Positions 1-6,608 of a stretch of DNA of 9,390 bases are shown piece after piece (positions within the stretch are counted from its first letter, which is position 1; each line of letters begins with the position of its first letter). The notes beneath the pieces are model-generated. The model saw only the letters and a list, made by a program, of their open reading frames with translations, made no database searches and had not been told where the DNA came from. Where the stretch lies: the NCBI GenBank assembly GCA_949739085.1, contig CATIYU010000140.1:1-9390 (forward strand), in the 5' to 3' direction. The translations under genes and the position numbers were made by a program. Origin of the DNA: an uncultured Eubacteriales bacterium (GTDB lineage: Bacteria > Bacillota_A > Clostridia > Oscillospirales > Oscillospiraceae).

Positions 1-597
1 GGTCTCCCGCTCAATGTCCGGGTATTGCAGATAGAGGTAGGCGCACCGCCGCCGCAGGGCCTCGCCCAGAGGCCGGGCGCGGTTGGAGGTCAGGATGACA
101 AAGGGGATGGAGCTGGCCCGGATCACCCCGGACTCCGGGATGGTGACCTGCATTTCGCTGAGGAGCTCCAATAGGAACGCCTCAAACTCCTCGTCGGATT
201 TATCGATCTCGTCGATGAGCAGCACCACCGGCTTCTCCGACCGGATGGATTGCAGCAGGGGCCGCTGGAGCAGATATTCGTCGCTGAAGAGGGATTTTGT
301 GAGGGCGTCCGGGTCCTGGCGGTTCATGTGGACCTGGATGCTGAGCAGCTGCTTCTGGTAGTTCCACTCATAGAGGGCCTTGCTCTCGTCCAGCCCCTCG
401 TAGCATTGCAGGCGGACCAGCTCCCGGTCCAGGGCGGCGGCCATGACCTTGGCCACCTCCGTCTTGCCCACGCCCGCCGCGCCCTCGATGAGCAGGGGCC
501 GGCCCAGCTTCAGCGCCACCAGCAGCGTGGTAGCCAGATGGCTGTCGTGAATATAGCGCTCCGCGTCCAGTCTGGCTCTCAGAGAGGGGATATCCAT
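1..597 (-). CDS. MoxR/CoxD-like AAA+ ATPase, N-terminal part (runs off left edge)
   Basis: This is the first 199 codons of an AAA+ ATPase with no stop before the window edge. Visible motifs are Walker A GAAGVGKT (residues 39-46), Walker B VVLLIDEIDK (124-133), sensor 1 LTSN (169-172) and an arginine-rich EALRRRC stretch (179-185) where the arginine finger is expected. The stretch RLQCYEGLDESKALYEW (62-78) is typical of the CoxD branch of MoxR ATPases. MoxR proteins are chaperone-like ATPases that normally act with a VWA-domain partner to mature or insert cofactors into target enzymes; CoxD helps assemble the CO dehydrogenase/molybdenum hydroxylase active site. The start is the ATG at 597, preceded by an AAGGAGG site 8 bases upstream. 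A full-length family member is about 280-330 residues, so roughly the C-terminal third is missing. The partner genes should lie to the left. Family is sure; the CoxD-like role is inferred from motif wording. Confidence 0.9.
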   Translation of the reverse strand, partial: MDIPSLRARLDAERYIHDSHLATTLLVALKLGRPLLIEGAAGVGKTEVAKVMAAALDRELVRLQCYEGLDESKALYEWNYQKQLLSIQVHMNRQDPDALTKSLFSDEYLLQRPLLQSIRSEKPVVLLIDEIDKSDEEFEAFLLELLSEMQVTIPESGVIRASSIPFVILTSNRARPLGEALRRRCAYLYLQYPDIERET

Positions 598-604
598 AGG
601 AAAA

Positions 605-612
605 GCCTCCTT
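605..612 (-). promoter_or_regulatory. Ribosome binding site of the MoxR-like ATPase
   Basis: Read on the minus strand this is AAGGAGGC, a near-perfect anti-16S match placed about 7-8 bases before the ATG at 597. It fixes the start of the ATPase. Confidence 0.8.
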
Positions 613-628
613 GTTAATGATTTAACAG
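611..628. promoter_or_regulatory. Putative Rex (redox repressor) operator
   Basis: The 18 bases read TTGTTAATGATTTAACAG. This matches the Clostridia Rex consensus TTGTTAANNNNTTAACAA at 13 of 14 defined positions, the only difference being the last base (G for A). Inside it, TGTTAA (612-617) and TTAACA (622-627) form a perfect inverted repeat around TGAT. It lies just downstream of the predicted minus-strand promoter (-10 at 641-646) and upstream of, touching, the ATPase ribosome binding site, a standard roadblock position for a repressor. Rex binds when NADH/NAD+ is low and is released by NADH. It is about 125 bases from lacZ and so probably acts on the ATPase operon. The match is seen; binding is inferred. 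Confidence 0.6.
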
Positions 629-640
629 CATTTTGCCAGA

Positions 641-669
641 ATCATACCATATTACCCGGGAAATTGCAA
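641..669 (-). promoter_or_regulatory. Promoter of the MoxR-like ATPase operon
   Basis: On the minus strand there is a -35 TTGCAA (669-664), a 17-base spacer and a -10 TATGAT (646-641) with an extended -10 TGG immediately before it. Transcription would start near 634, giving a leader of about 37 bases that contains the Rex-like palindrome. Confidence 0.7.
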
Positions 670-676
670 CCAGGGC

Positions 677-705
677 TTTCCATTTTTCCCCGCCCGTGGT
701 AGAAT
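677..705 (+). promoter_or_regulatory. Promoter of the beta-galactosidase gene
   Basis: A -35-like TTTCCA (677-682) is followed by a 17-base spacer and TAGAAT (700-705), with extended -10 TGG at 697-699. The weak -35 is compensated by the TGn element. The -35 is only 7 bases from the -35 of the opposing ATPase promoter. Confidence 0.6.
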
Positions 706-754
706 AGCCGGGAAGCCCATCTGCGGAAAAATCAACGCGAAGGAGAAATTTACC

Positions 755-3511
755 ATGCAGGCAGAACTGAAATGGCTGACGGACCCCACTGTGTTCCAGG
801 TCAACCGCCTGGACGCCCACTCCGACCACGTGTGCTTCGCCCCCGGCGACAGCCTGGACGAACCCTCCCTGCGCCAGTCCCTGGACGGCCGCTGGCGCTT
901 TGCCTGGAGCAGCTGCCCGGCTCAGCGCCCGGCGGACTTCTGGCGGGAGGACTTTGACGCGTCCGGCTTCGACTTCATCCAGGTGCCGGGGCACATGGAG
1001 ACCCAGGGCTGGGGCCAGATCCAGTATACCGACACGCTCTACCCCTGGGACGGCCACGCCCAGCTTCAGCCGCCGGAGACCGGCGACGCCCCGGTGGGCA
1101 GCTATATCCGGGAATTTGACCTGGCCCCGGGCCTCCGGGACCGTCGGGTCTGCGTCAGCTTCCAGGGGGCGGAGCAGGCCATCTATGTCTGGCTCAACGG
1201 CCAGTTCGTGGGCTACGCCGAGGACTCCTTCACCCCCTCGGAGTTCGACCTTACACCCTACGTGCGGGAATCGGGCAACCGCCTGTGCGTGGAGGTCCAC
1301 AAGCGGTGCAGCGGCGGCTGGCTGGAGGACCAGGACTTCTTCCGGTTCAGCGGCATCTTCCGGTCCGTGTACCTCTACGCCAAGCCGGAGCTGCACCTGG
1401 AGGACATGTGGCTGCGAGCGGGCCTCCTGGAGGACGCGGGCTCTCTCGCTATCCGCCTGCGCCTGAGCGGCGAGACGGAGGGGATGTCGGTGGCGTGCCG
1501 GATCACCGGTCCCGGGCGGGAGGTGCTGCTGGACGAACCTCTGGCGCTTCGCCGGGAGGGTGACTATTATTATAGTAAGGATTTCCAGTTCCAGCACGTC
1601 CAGCCCTGGAGCCACGAGCGCCCCAGCCTCTACCGCGTCCTTCTGACCCTCCGGAAGGCGGACGGGACTGTAACGGAGCTGGTCCCCTATGACACCGGCT
1701 TCCGCCGGTTTGAACTGAAGGACGGCCTGATGCTGCTCAACGGACAGCGGGTGGTGTTCAACGGCGTCAACCGCCACGAGTGGAACCCGGACAAGGGCCG
1801 CGCGATTGGTCCCGAGGACATGGAGGCCGCCATGGCGGTGTTCCGCCGGAACAACATCAACGCCGTGCGCACCAGCCACTACCCCAACCAGACGCTGTGG
1901 TACCATCTGTGCGACCAAAATGGCGTCTACATGGTGGACGAGGCCAACTTGGAGACCCATGGCACCTGGGGCGCTGGCCATAATGAGCCGGTGTGGGACG
2001 TGCCTGGGAGCAGCCCGGAGTGGCGTGAATGCGTGCTGGACCGGGCCCGGAGCATGTTTGAGCGGGACAAAAACCACCCCGCCATCCTCTTCTGGTCCTG
2101 TGGCAACGAGTCCTACGCCGGGGAAAACATCCTGGCCATGGCCGACTACTTCCGCCAGCAGGACCCCAGCCGCCTGGTCCACTACGAGGGCTGCGTCCAC
2201 AACCGGACGTTTGACCGCTGCACGGACGTGGAGAGCCGCATGTATGCCCCGCCGGAGGCTGTCCGGACCTACCTGGAGGGGAAGCCGGAGAAGCCCTTCC
2301 TGCTGTGCGAGTACATGCACTGCATGGGCAACTCCGTTGGCGGCATGGAGAGTTATATCCGCCTGGGGGAGGCGTTCCCCCAGTACCAGGGCGGGTTTAT
2401 CTGGGACTACATGGACCAGGCCCTCTGGCGCACGGACAGCTGCGGACGCCGGACGCTGGGCTACGGCGGCGATTTTGGCGACCGGCAGAGCAGCTACAGC
2501 TTCAGCGGCAACGGCATCGTTACAGCGGACGGCAGGGAGAAGCCCGCCATGCAGGAGGTGCGCTACTGGTACGCCAGCCCCCAGGCCCGGGCTGCCCACG
2601 ACGCGGCTAACCGCCGGGCGGAGGCAGCGCTGTCCCTCCCGGCGGCGGCAGAGAAAAAGACCCCGCTGCAAATCACCCATGGCGACGGCGCGCTGGGAAT
2701 CAGGGGGGATGGCTTTGAGATCCTCTTCTCCCACTACGAGGGCGGCCCGGTCTCCCTGGTGAGCGGGGGGCGGGAGTGGCTCTGGCGCGCCCCCAGGCCC
2801 GCCTACTGGAGAGCCCCCACGGAAAATGACCGGGGATGCCGCTTCGCTTGGGAGGGCGCTGTCTGGTCGGCGGCGGACGCGTGGCAGCGGAGCGGGGACT
2901 TCCAGGTCCTGGCGGAGAGCCCGGAGCGGGTATCGGTGCGCTATGCCTACACCGCCCCGGCCATGCCGGACCTTTTGACGGAGATCACCTACACGGTGGA
3001 CAGCTCCGGCTGTCTGGAGGTCTCCTGCCTCTACCACGGCGGTCCGGACCGGCCCCAGCTGCCTCTCTTCGGGCTGCGCTTCGCCACGCCGGAGCCTCTG
3101 GAGCGGGTGCGGTGGCTGGGCCTCTCCGGGGAGACCTACCCCGACCGGAAAAAGGGCGGCGTGTACGGCTGGCACCAGGAGGCCCCGGGCGTCCCGCCCT
3201 ACTTGGTGCCCCAGGAGTGCGGCTGCCATGTGGACACCCGCGCGGCGGTGCTGCAAGGCCGGGGTGGCGGAGAGCTGACGCTGGAGATGGCGGAACAGCC
3301 CCTCGCCTTCTCCGCCATCCCCTACACGCCCTGGCAGCTGGAGCAGGCCAGCCACCGGGAGGAGCTGCCTCCGCCGGTGCGCACGGTGGTCACCGTCTGC
3401 GGGGCCATGCGGGGTGTGGGCGGTATTGACAGCTGGCGGAGCGACGTGGAGGAGTCCTGCCGGGTGCCCTCGGGGGAGGACATCGCCTTCTCCTTCCGCG
3501 TCCGGCTGTAG
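755..3511 (+). CDS. lacZ: Beta-galactosidase, glycoside hydrolase family 2 (LacZ type)
   Basis: A complete 918-residue GH2 enzyme that hydrolyses terminal beta-D-galactose from lactose-like substrates, probably in the cytoplasm since no signal peptide is present. Domains in order: N-terminal jelly-roll sugar-binding domain (about 40-215, with LEDQDFFRFSGIFR, which holds the equivalent of E. coli Asp201), Ig-like domain (about 218-320), TIM barrel (about 322-600) and a C-terminal Bgal_small_N domain (about 650-915, with WRAPTENDRG). Key residues seen: NGVNRHEWNP (from 336), Mg ligands E400 and H402 in ANLETHG, acid/base E452 in GNES, nucleophile E519 in LLCEYMH. E. coli LacZ is 1023 residues; this is a shorter but intact member. 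The start has AAGGAG 9 bases upstream. It has its own promoter and is followed by hairpins, so it looks monocistronic, with no transporter or lac regulator beside it. Natural substrate could be host or plant galactosides rather than lactose. Confidence 0.96.
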   Translation: MQAELKWLTDPTVFQVNRLDAHSDHVCFAPGDSLDEPSLRQSLDGRWRFAWSSCPAQRPADFWREDFDASGFDFIQVPGHMETQGWGQIQYTDTLYPWDGHAQLQPPETGDAPVGSYIREFDLAPGLRDRRVCVSFQGAEQAIYVWLNGQFVGYAEDSFTPSEFDLTPYVRESGNRLCVEVHKRCSGGWLEDQDFFRFSGIFRSVYLYAKPELHLEDMWLRAGLLEDAGSLAIRLRLSGETEGMSVACRITGPGREVLLDEPLALRREGDYYYSKDFQFQHVQPWSHERPSLYRVLLTLRKADGTVTELVPYDTGFRRFELKDGLMLLNGQRVVFNGVNRHEWNPDKGRAIGPEDMEAAMAVFRRNNINAVRTSHYPNQTLWYHLCDQNGVYMVDEANLETHGTWGAGHNEPVWDVPGSSPEWRECVLDRARSMFERDKNHPAILFWSCGNESYAGENILAMADYFRQQDPSRLVHYEGCVHNRTFDRCTDVESRMYAPPEAVRTYLEGKPEKPFLLCEYMHCMGNSVGGMESYIRLGEAFPQYQGGFIWDYMDQALWRTDSCGRRTLGYGGDFGDRQSSYSFSGNGIVTADGREKPAMQEVRYWYASPQARAAHDAANRRAEAALSLPAAAEKKTPLQITHGDGALGIRGDGFEILFSHYEGGPVSLVSGGREWLWRAPRPAYWRAPTENDRGCRFAWEGAVWSAADAWQRSGDFQVLAESPERVSVRYAYTAPAMPDLLTEITYTVDSSGCLEVSCLYHGGPDRPQLPLFGLRFATPEPLERVRWLGLSGETYPDRKKGGVYGWHQEAPGVPPYLVPQECGCHVDTRAAVLQGRGGGELTLEMAEQPLAFSAIPYTPWQLEQASHREELPPPVRTVVTVCGAMRGVGGIDSWRSDVEESCRVPSGEDIAFSFRVRL

Positions 3512-3520
3512 CGGGAACAC

Positions 3521-3562
3521 CAAAAAGGGACGGCGTCTGGACCGGGGGTTCAGACGCCGTCC
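3521..3562. terminator. Strong hairpin after lacZ; U-tract only in the minus direction
   Basis: A perfect 12-bp stem (3528-3539 pairing with 3551-3562, GGACGGCGTCTG against CAGACGCCGTCC) with an 11-base loop starts 17 bases after the lacZ stop. The AAAAA at 3522-3526 lies on its left side, so a run of U follows the stem only for minus-strand transcripts; on the plus strand the stem is followed by TGCGGCGG. It may still attenuate or protect the lacZ transcript 3' end, but by sequence it is a better terminator for antisense transcription. Confidence 0.6.
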
Positions 3563-3569
3563 TGCGGCG

Positions 3570-3604
3570 GACAGGCGGTTTTCTCTCTGGCAGAGCGGCC
3601 TGTC
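3570..3604. repeat. Second inverted repeat after lacZ
   Basis: GACAGGC (3570-3576) pairs perfectly with GCCTGTC (3598-3604) around a 21-base pyrimidine-rich loop that itself holds CTCT/AGAG. Only a weak T-run (ATTT at 3607-3610) follows. It may be a second, weak part of the lacZ termination region. Confidence 0.35.
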
Positions 3605-3634
3605 AGATTTCGATGGAATTCTGCACAAAGATTC

Positions 3635-3663
3635 TTGTAACGGCAGGAAAAATATGCTACAAT
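3635..3663 (+). promoter_or_regulatory. Promoter of the BIG2 membrane protein gene
   Basis: A -35 TTGTAA (3635-3640), 17-base spacer and -10 TACAAT (3658-3663), with extended -10 TGC at 3655-3657. It rules out an in-frame upstream ATG at 3613, which lies before the -35, and supports the ATG at 3694. Confidence 0.7.
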
Positions 3664-3693
3664 AGAGCTATAACATCAGGGGAGGGATTGGCT

Positions 3694-4392
3694 ATGGCAG
3701 GTCCAGACACGCAGAGGCAGAGAAGAAGGCCGGCAAAACCCAGAGGATTTCAAATTTTGGGAATCAAATTGAGCCGGCGGGAGTTTATTTTCCTGGCTTG
3801 CTGCATGGCGGTCATTATTGTGGGGGCGGTTTGGATTATCCTGAGCGGAACCGAACAGCCCCCCGAGGAGGAGCCCAAGCAGGACCCATCGCTGGAGGAC
3901 CAGCAGGCCCCCCCGCCGGCGCCATTCGCCATCTCTCAGGCCACCGCCGCCCTGGACCCCGGTGGACAGCTCACCCTCACCGTCTCCGGACAGAAGGGCG
4001 ATGTGACCTGGAGCACTTCCGACGGCAAGGTGGCCGCCGTCTCGGACGGCGTGGTCACAGCGGTGGCCGGAGGGACCGCCACGATTACGGCAGTTTCCGG
4101 GAGCGAGGCGGCCGTCTGCACCGTCACGGTGTCCGGAGACCCATATGCCGATAACCTGTACCTGAACCACTCTGATTTCACCATGAAGCCCGGCGACATC
4201 CCTGTACAGATGAAGGTAAAGTACCAGGACACCAAGGAAGTCTACGAGGGAGCGGTGGTCTGGCAAAGCGCGGACCCCCAGGTAGCCACTGTCAGCGAAA
4301 CCGGCCTGGTAGAGCGGGTGGGCAAGGGGACGACCACCGTAACCGCCACAGTATGCGGGCAGGTTCTGGAGTGCATTGTACGGGTGAAATAA
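3694..4392 (+). CDS. Single-pass membrane protein with two BIG2 Ig-like domains
   Basis: A 232-residue protein. Residues 1-29 are short, basic and cytoplasmic (TQRQRRRPAKPRG); residues 31-50 (FIFLACCMAVIIVGAVWIIL) form one membrane helix, giving an N-in, C-out protein; residues 52-78 are an acidic, proline-rich linker (TEQPPEEEP, APPPAPF). Two bacterial Ig-like group 2 domains follow: about 79-147, with VTWSTSDGKVAAVSDGVVTAVAGGTATIT, typical of the fold, cut here by description only, and about 155-232, with VVWQSADPQVATVSETGLV. BIG2 domains are surface adhesion or scaffold modules; no enzyme or cell-wall anchoring motif is seen. The start at 3694 has AGGGGAGG 7 bases upstream. The gene has its own promoter and terminator, so appears monocistronic. 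The exact role is unknown; a membrane-tethered surface structural protein is the best guess. Confidence 0.85.
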   Translation: MAGPDTQRQRRRPAKPRGFQILGIKLSRREFIFLACCMAVIIVGAVWIILSGTEQPPEEEPKQDPSLEDQQAPPPAPFAISQATAALDPGGQLTLTVSGQKGDVTWSTSDGKVAAVSDGVVTAVAGGTATITAVSGSEAAVCTVTVSGDPYADNLYLNHSDFTMKPGDIPVQMKVKYQDTKEVYEGAVVWQSADPQVATVSETGLVERVGKGTTTVTATVCGQVLECIVRVK

Positions 4393-4451
4393 GCCCTCTG
4401 AATGGGAGCCGCCGCAAAGAGCGCGTCCCCCGCAAACCAGCGTTTTATAAG

Positions 4452-4496
4452 AAATGCCGCCATGGCCTCTGCTTGAGGTATTGGCGGCATTTTCTT
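4452..4496. terminator. Bidirectional terminator between convergent genes
   Basis: An 11-bp perfect stem, AAATGCCGCCA (4452-4462) with TGGCGGCATTT (4482-4492), has a loop that contains a further CCTC/GAGG pairing. The plus strand continues ATTTTCTTATTT and the minus strand TTTCTTATAAAACG, so both the BIG2 gene and the opposing DUF4173 operon can terminate here. The TAA stop of the DUF4173 gene (4495-4497) directly follows the stem, so it is overlapped by the terminator. Confidence 0.85.
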
Positions 4497-5958
4497 ATTT
4501 CATACACCGCCAGGCGGCCACGCTCCATGTGGTCCAGTTCCGGCAGTCCAAGGCCGCCTCCTCCCGCAGCCAGAGCGGCAAGCCCTCCAGACCCGCCAGA
4601 CCGTCGTAACTCAGGCCGGTCAGCAGGCCGTCTACCGCGCTCTGAGGCAGCCGCCCCGCCGCGGCCTGGGCGGCGTTATACCGGGCCGCAAGCGCGTCAA
4701 TGTCGCAGTAGTTCAGCGCCAGCCACCCCGCCAGGACGATGGGCGCGGCGGCGCGGAAGAAGGCAAAATCCCTGCGCCAGATTTTTTTCACCGTCAGGAC
4801 CAGCAGGATGGCCACCATCCCCATGCCCCAGTAGGTCAAAAGGCGCTTGAAGGAGAGGCCGTAGGCGGATACATAGAGCGTCATGCGCCAGGCGGCGGAG
4901 GCCAGCAGCACCCCCGTCAGCCCCACCAGGACCGTGGCCAGCAAGCGCAGACGCCTGTCCTCCCGGCACAGCCACAGCGCCGCCAGAATCACCGCCACGT
5001 TCACCGCCGCCAACCCCGCCAGCTGAAAGAAGCCGCTGCGGGCGTACTCCGCGAAGCTGATCCCCGCCCGCTGTAGATAGTCCCGGCCGCCGAAGAGGGC
5101 GGCGGACTGAACCGCCAGGAAGAAGAGGTACAGCCCGTCCAGGGCTCCTAGCAGCATGACGGCGGGCAGGCTGTCCCACTGCCGCCGTGACTGGTCCCTG
5201 CTCTCCGGCTGTTCCGTATGGGCGGCGCTGTACAGCAGGGAGAACACGAAGGGCATGGCGCACCCCGCCAGCACCAGCCGGGACAATGCCCAGCCCGTGC
5301 GCCGCTCCAGCCCTGCCAGCGCGTTTCCGGCCACCAGGGCGAAGAGGGCGTCCGCGTCCATCAGTACCGACGACACCAGCCACAGGGCGGGCAGCGTCAG
5401 CGCCGTCCCCACCGCAGCTGGGAGCCAGCGGGCGGCGCTCCTGCCGCCCCGGAAGGTCTTGACTGTATCCAGCAGTGCGCCCCAGCACGCAAAGAGCCCC
5501 CGGGCCAGCAGACAGAGCCGCTCCGCCAGCATTCCGGCGCTGTGCCAGGGGAGGCGGGTCCCGCCGCACAGCTCCCAGGTATGGACCGCCGCCAGCAGAA
5601 TCAGCGCTCCGCAGTTCCAGAACCGGAACCACTGGTTGGAGAAGATGGTAAAGGTCAGCGCCAGCAGCGCTGCGGCCCCCAGCAGGACCCGGTTCACCCG
5701 CTTTTGCAGCCCGGCGGTCCCCCTATAGAGGAAGAGGGCGGCATACCACCCGGCGGCTAGCGCCGTCACGCCAAAGCCCGGCAGCCGCAGAGAATGGGCC
5801 CCAGAGGCGGCCAGCAGGAAGCTCACGGCCAGATAGGCCAGCGCCAGGGCCAGGAGCGCCAGGCGGCGTTCCCGCTTCCCCACCGCCCAGGATTTTTTGG
5901 GCGGGACCGCCTGAGGAACTGCCAGAGAGGGATTCGCTGTGTTATTTGGGTCCGTCAT
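4495..5958 (-). CDS. DUF4173 polytopic membrane protein
   Basis: A 487-residue protein with about 11-12 hydrophobic helices (roughly 33-52, 60-78, 91-106, 113-128, 144-161, 178-200, 225-245, 263-288, 308-331, 337-356, 374-391, 401-417) after a short polar N-terminus and before a 70-residue soluble tail. DUF4173 signatures are present: SFAEYARSGFFQLAGLAAVN (301-320), ASAAWRMTLYVSAYGLSFKR (353-372) and LNYCDIDALAARYN (415-428). The family's biochemical function is not established. The start ATG at 5958 has an AGGAG about 9 bases upstream, lying inside the end of the preceding lipoprotein gene, whose stop is only 3 bases away; translation is probably coupled. It is the last gene of the four-gene operon and ends at the bidirectional terminator. 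Family call is firm from motifs, the function is not known. Confidence 0.88.
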   Translation of the reverse strand: MTDPNNTANPSLAVPQAVPPKKSWAVGKRERRLALLALALAYLAVSFLLAASGAHSLRLPGFGVTALAAGWYAALFLYRGTAGLQKRVNRVLLGAAALLALTFTIFSNQWFRFWNCGALILLAAVHTWELCGGTRLPWHSAGMLAERLCLLARGLFACWGALLDTVKTFRGGRSAARWLPAAVGTALTLPALWLVSSVLMDADALFALVAGNALAGLERRTGWALSRLVLAGCAMPFVFSLLYSAAHTEQPESRDQSRRQWDSLPAVMLLGALDGLYLFFLAVQSAALFGGRDYLQRAGISFAEYARSGFFQLAGLAAVNVAVILAALWLCREDRRLRLLATVLVGLTGVLLASAAWRMTLYVSAYGLSFKRLLTYWGMGMVAILLVLTVKKIWRRDFAFFRAAAPIVLAGWLALNYCDIDALAARYNAAQAAAGRLPQSAVDGLLTGLSYDGLAGLEGLPLWLREEAALDCRNWTTWSVAAWRCMK

Positions 5959-5961
5959 AGC

Positions 5962-6381
5962 TTATCGCTCCTGTTCATTCGTTTTTTCCAGGACGGCCTG
6001 GAGCCGCTCCTCCAGAGCGCCGTCCATCTCATAGATCCCCTGGTAGGGCTGTTCAAAAAGCAGAACGCCGTCTTCCCAGTAGAGAAACGCGGCGCTGGCC
6101 CCGCCGCCTTTGAAGTAGAAATCAATCCGCACCAGTCCAGTCCCCCCGCTGGGGACGTCCTGCACGCTGGCGCGTCTGGTGTTCCCCGCCGCCTGCTCCA
6201 GCGCCTCCACCAGACCGGCAATAGCCCCGGCATCCGTAGCCGTCCAGTTCAGCCCGCCGCCGGTAACCGCCGCCCGCTCCAGGTCCTCCGGGTCCGGCAG
6301 GACCAGTTCTCCGCAGGACAGGGCCCCGCAGGCTGTCAGCGCCAGCAGAACGGCCAACACAATCCAAACCGCGTTTCTCAT
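5962..6381 (-). CDS. Small predicted lipoprotein, DUF5301-like
   Basis: A 139-residue protein with a lipoprotein signal: hydrophobic residues 4-15 then lipobox LTAC, Cys18 being the likely lipidated residue (a second Cys is at 23). The mature part has a conserved-looking core, RRASVQDVPSGG followed by FEQPYQGIYEMD, which recalls the DUF5301 family from memory; this needs a profile search. It should sit on the outer face of the membrane. Two starts are possible: ATG 6381, which overlaps the preceding stop as TGATG, or GTG 6384 one codon earlier. Both use the GGAGGAGGA at 6391-6399 (9 or 6 bases away). I prefer the ATG. The gene lies between the XRE regulator and the DUF4173 gene with overlap or 3-base spacing, so it is surely co-transcribed and translationally coupled. 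Function unknown. Confidence 0.8.
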   Translation of the reverse strand: MRNAVWIVLAVLLALTACGALSCGELVLPDPEDLERAAVTGGGLNWTATDAGAIAGLVEALEQAAGNTRRASVQDVPSGGTGLVRIDFYFKGGGASAAFLYWEDGVLLFEQPYQGIYEMDGALEERLQAVLEKTNEQER

Positions 6382-6599
6382 CACGGCTGCTCCTCCTCCG
6401 GCGCATAGGCCAGCAGATCCCCGGGCTGGCAGTCCAGGGCCTTGCAGATGGCCTCCAGGGTGGAGAAGCGCACCGCCTTGGCCTTGTTGGTTTTCAGCAC
6501 CGACAGGTTGGCGATGGTCACGTCCACCTGTTCAGAGAGCTGGCTGAGGCTCATTTTCCGCTTTGCCAGCATGACGTCCAGATTCACAATAATCGGCAT
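6381..6599 (-). CDS. Small Cro/CI-type (XRE) transcriptional regulator
   Basis: A 72-residue protein that is essentially one helix-turn-helix domain of the HTH_26/YozG type. The pattern SLSQLSEQVDVTIANLSVLK (17-36), then KAKAVRFSTLEAICKALDCQ, then PGDLL is characteristic of this group. The short acidic tail has no dimerization or ligand domain. In Bacillus the homologue YozG is encoded next to the DUF2975 protein YoaS, and the same pair occurs here with the DUF2975 gene 9 bases upstream. Ribosome binding site AGGGGGAAG lies just before the ATG. Its stop overlaps the lipoprotein start. As an operon regulator of this size it may act on its own promoter, where the inverted repeat 7141-7169 or the promoter itself would be a candidate site; that is inference. 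Confidence 0.9.
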   Translation of the reverse strand: MPIIVNLDVMLAKRKMSLSQLSEQVDVTIANLSVLKTNKAKAVRFSTLEAICKALDCQPGDLLAYAPEEEQP

Positions 6600-6608
6600 G
6601 TCTTCCCC

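Noticed and set aside
614..3628. A 1004-codon open frame on the minus strand, antisense to lacZ
   Set aside because: It mirrors lacZ almost end to end. Its predicted protein is Ala/Gly/Val/Arg/His-rich with no recognisable domain, and the frame is open because GC-rich third positions avoid stops. lacZ has every expected catalytic motif, so the antisense frame is a shadow.
3613..3693. N-terminal extension of the BIG2 protein from ATG 3613
   Set aside because: The promoter at 3635-3663 lies inside it, there is no ribosome binding site for it, and ATG 3694 has a good one.
4697..5632. A 311-codon minus frame inside the DUF4173 gene
   Set aside because: It is a different frame of the same strand, glycine/arginine-rich with no domain or membrane pattern, while the 487-residue frame shows DUF4173 motifs.
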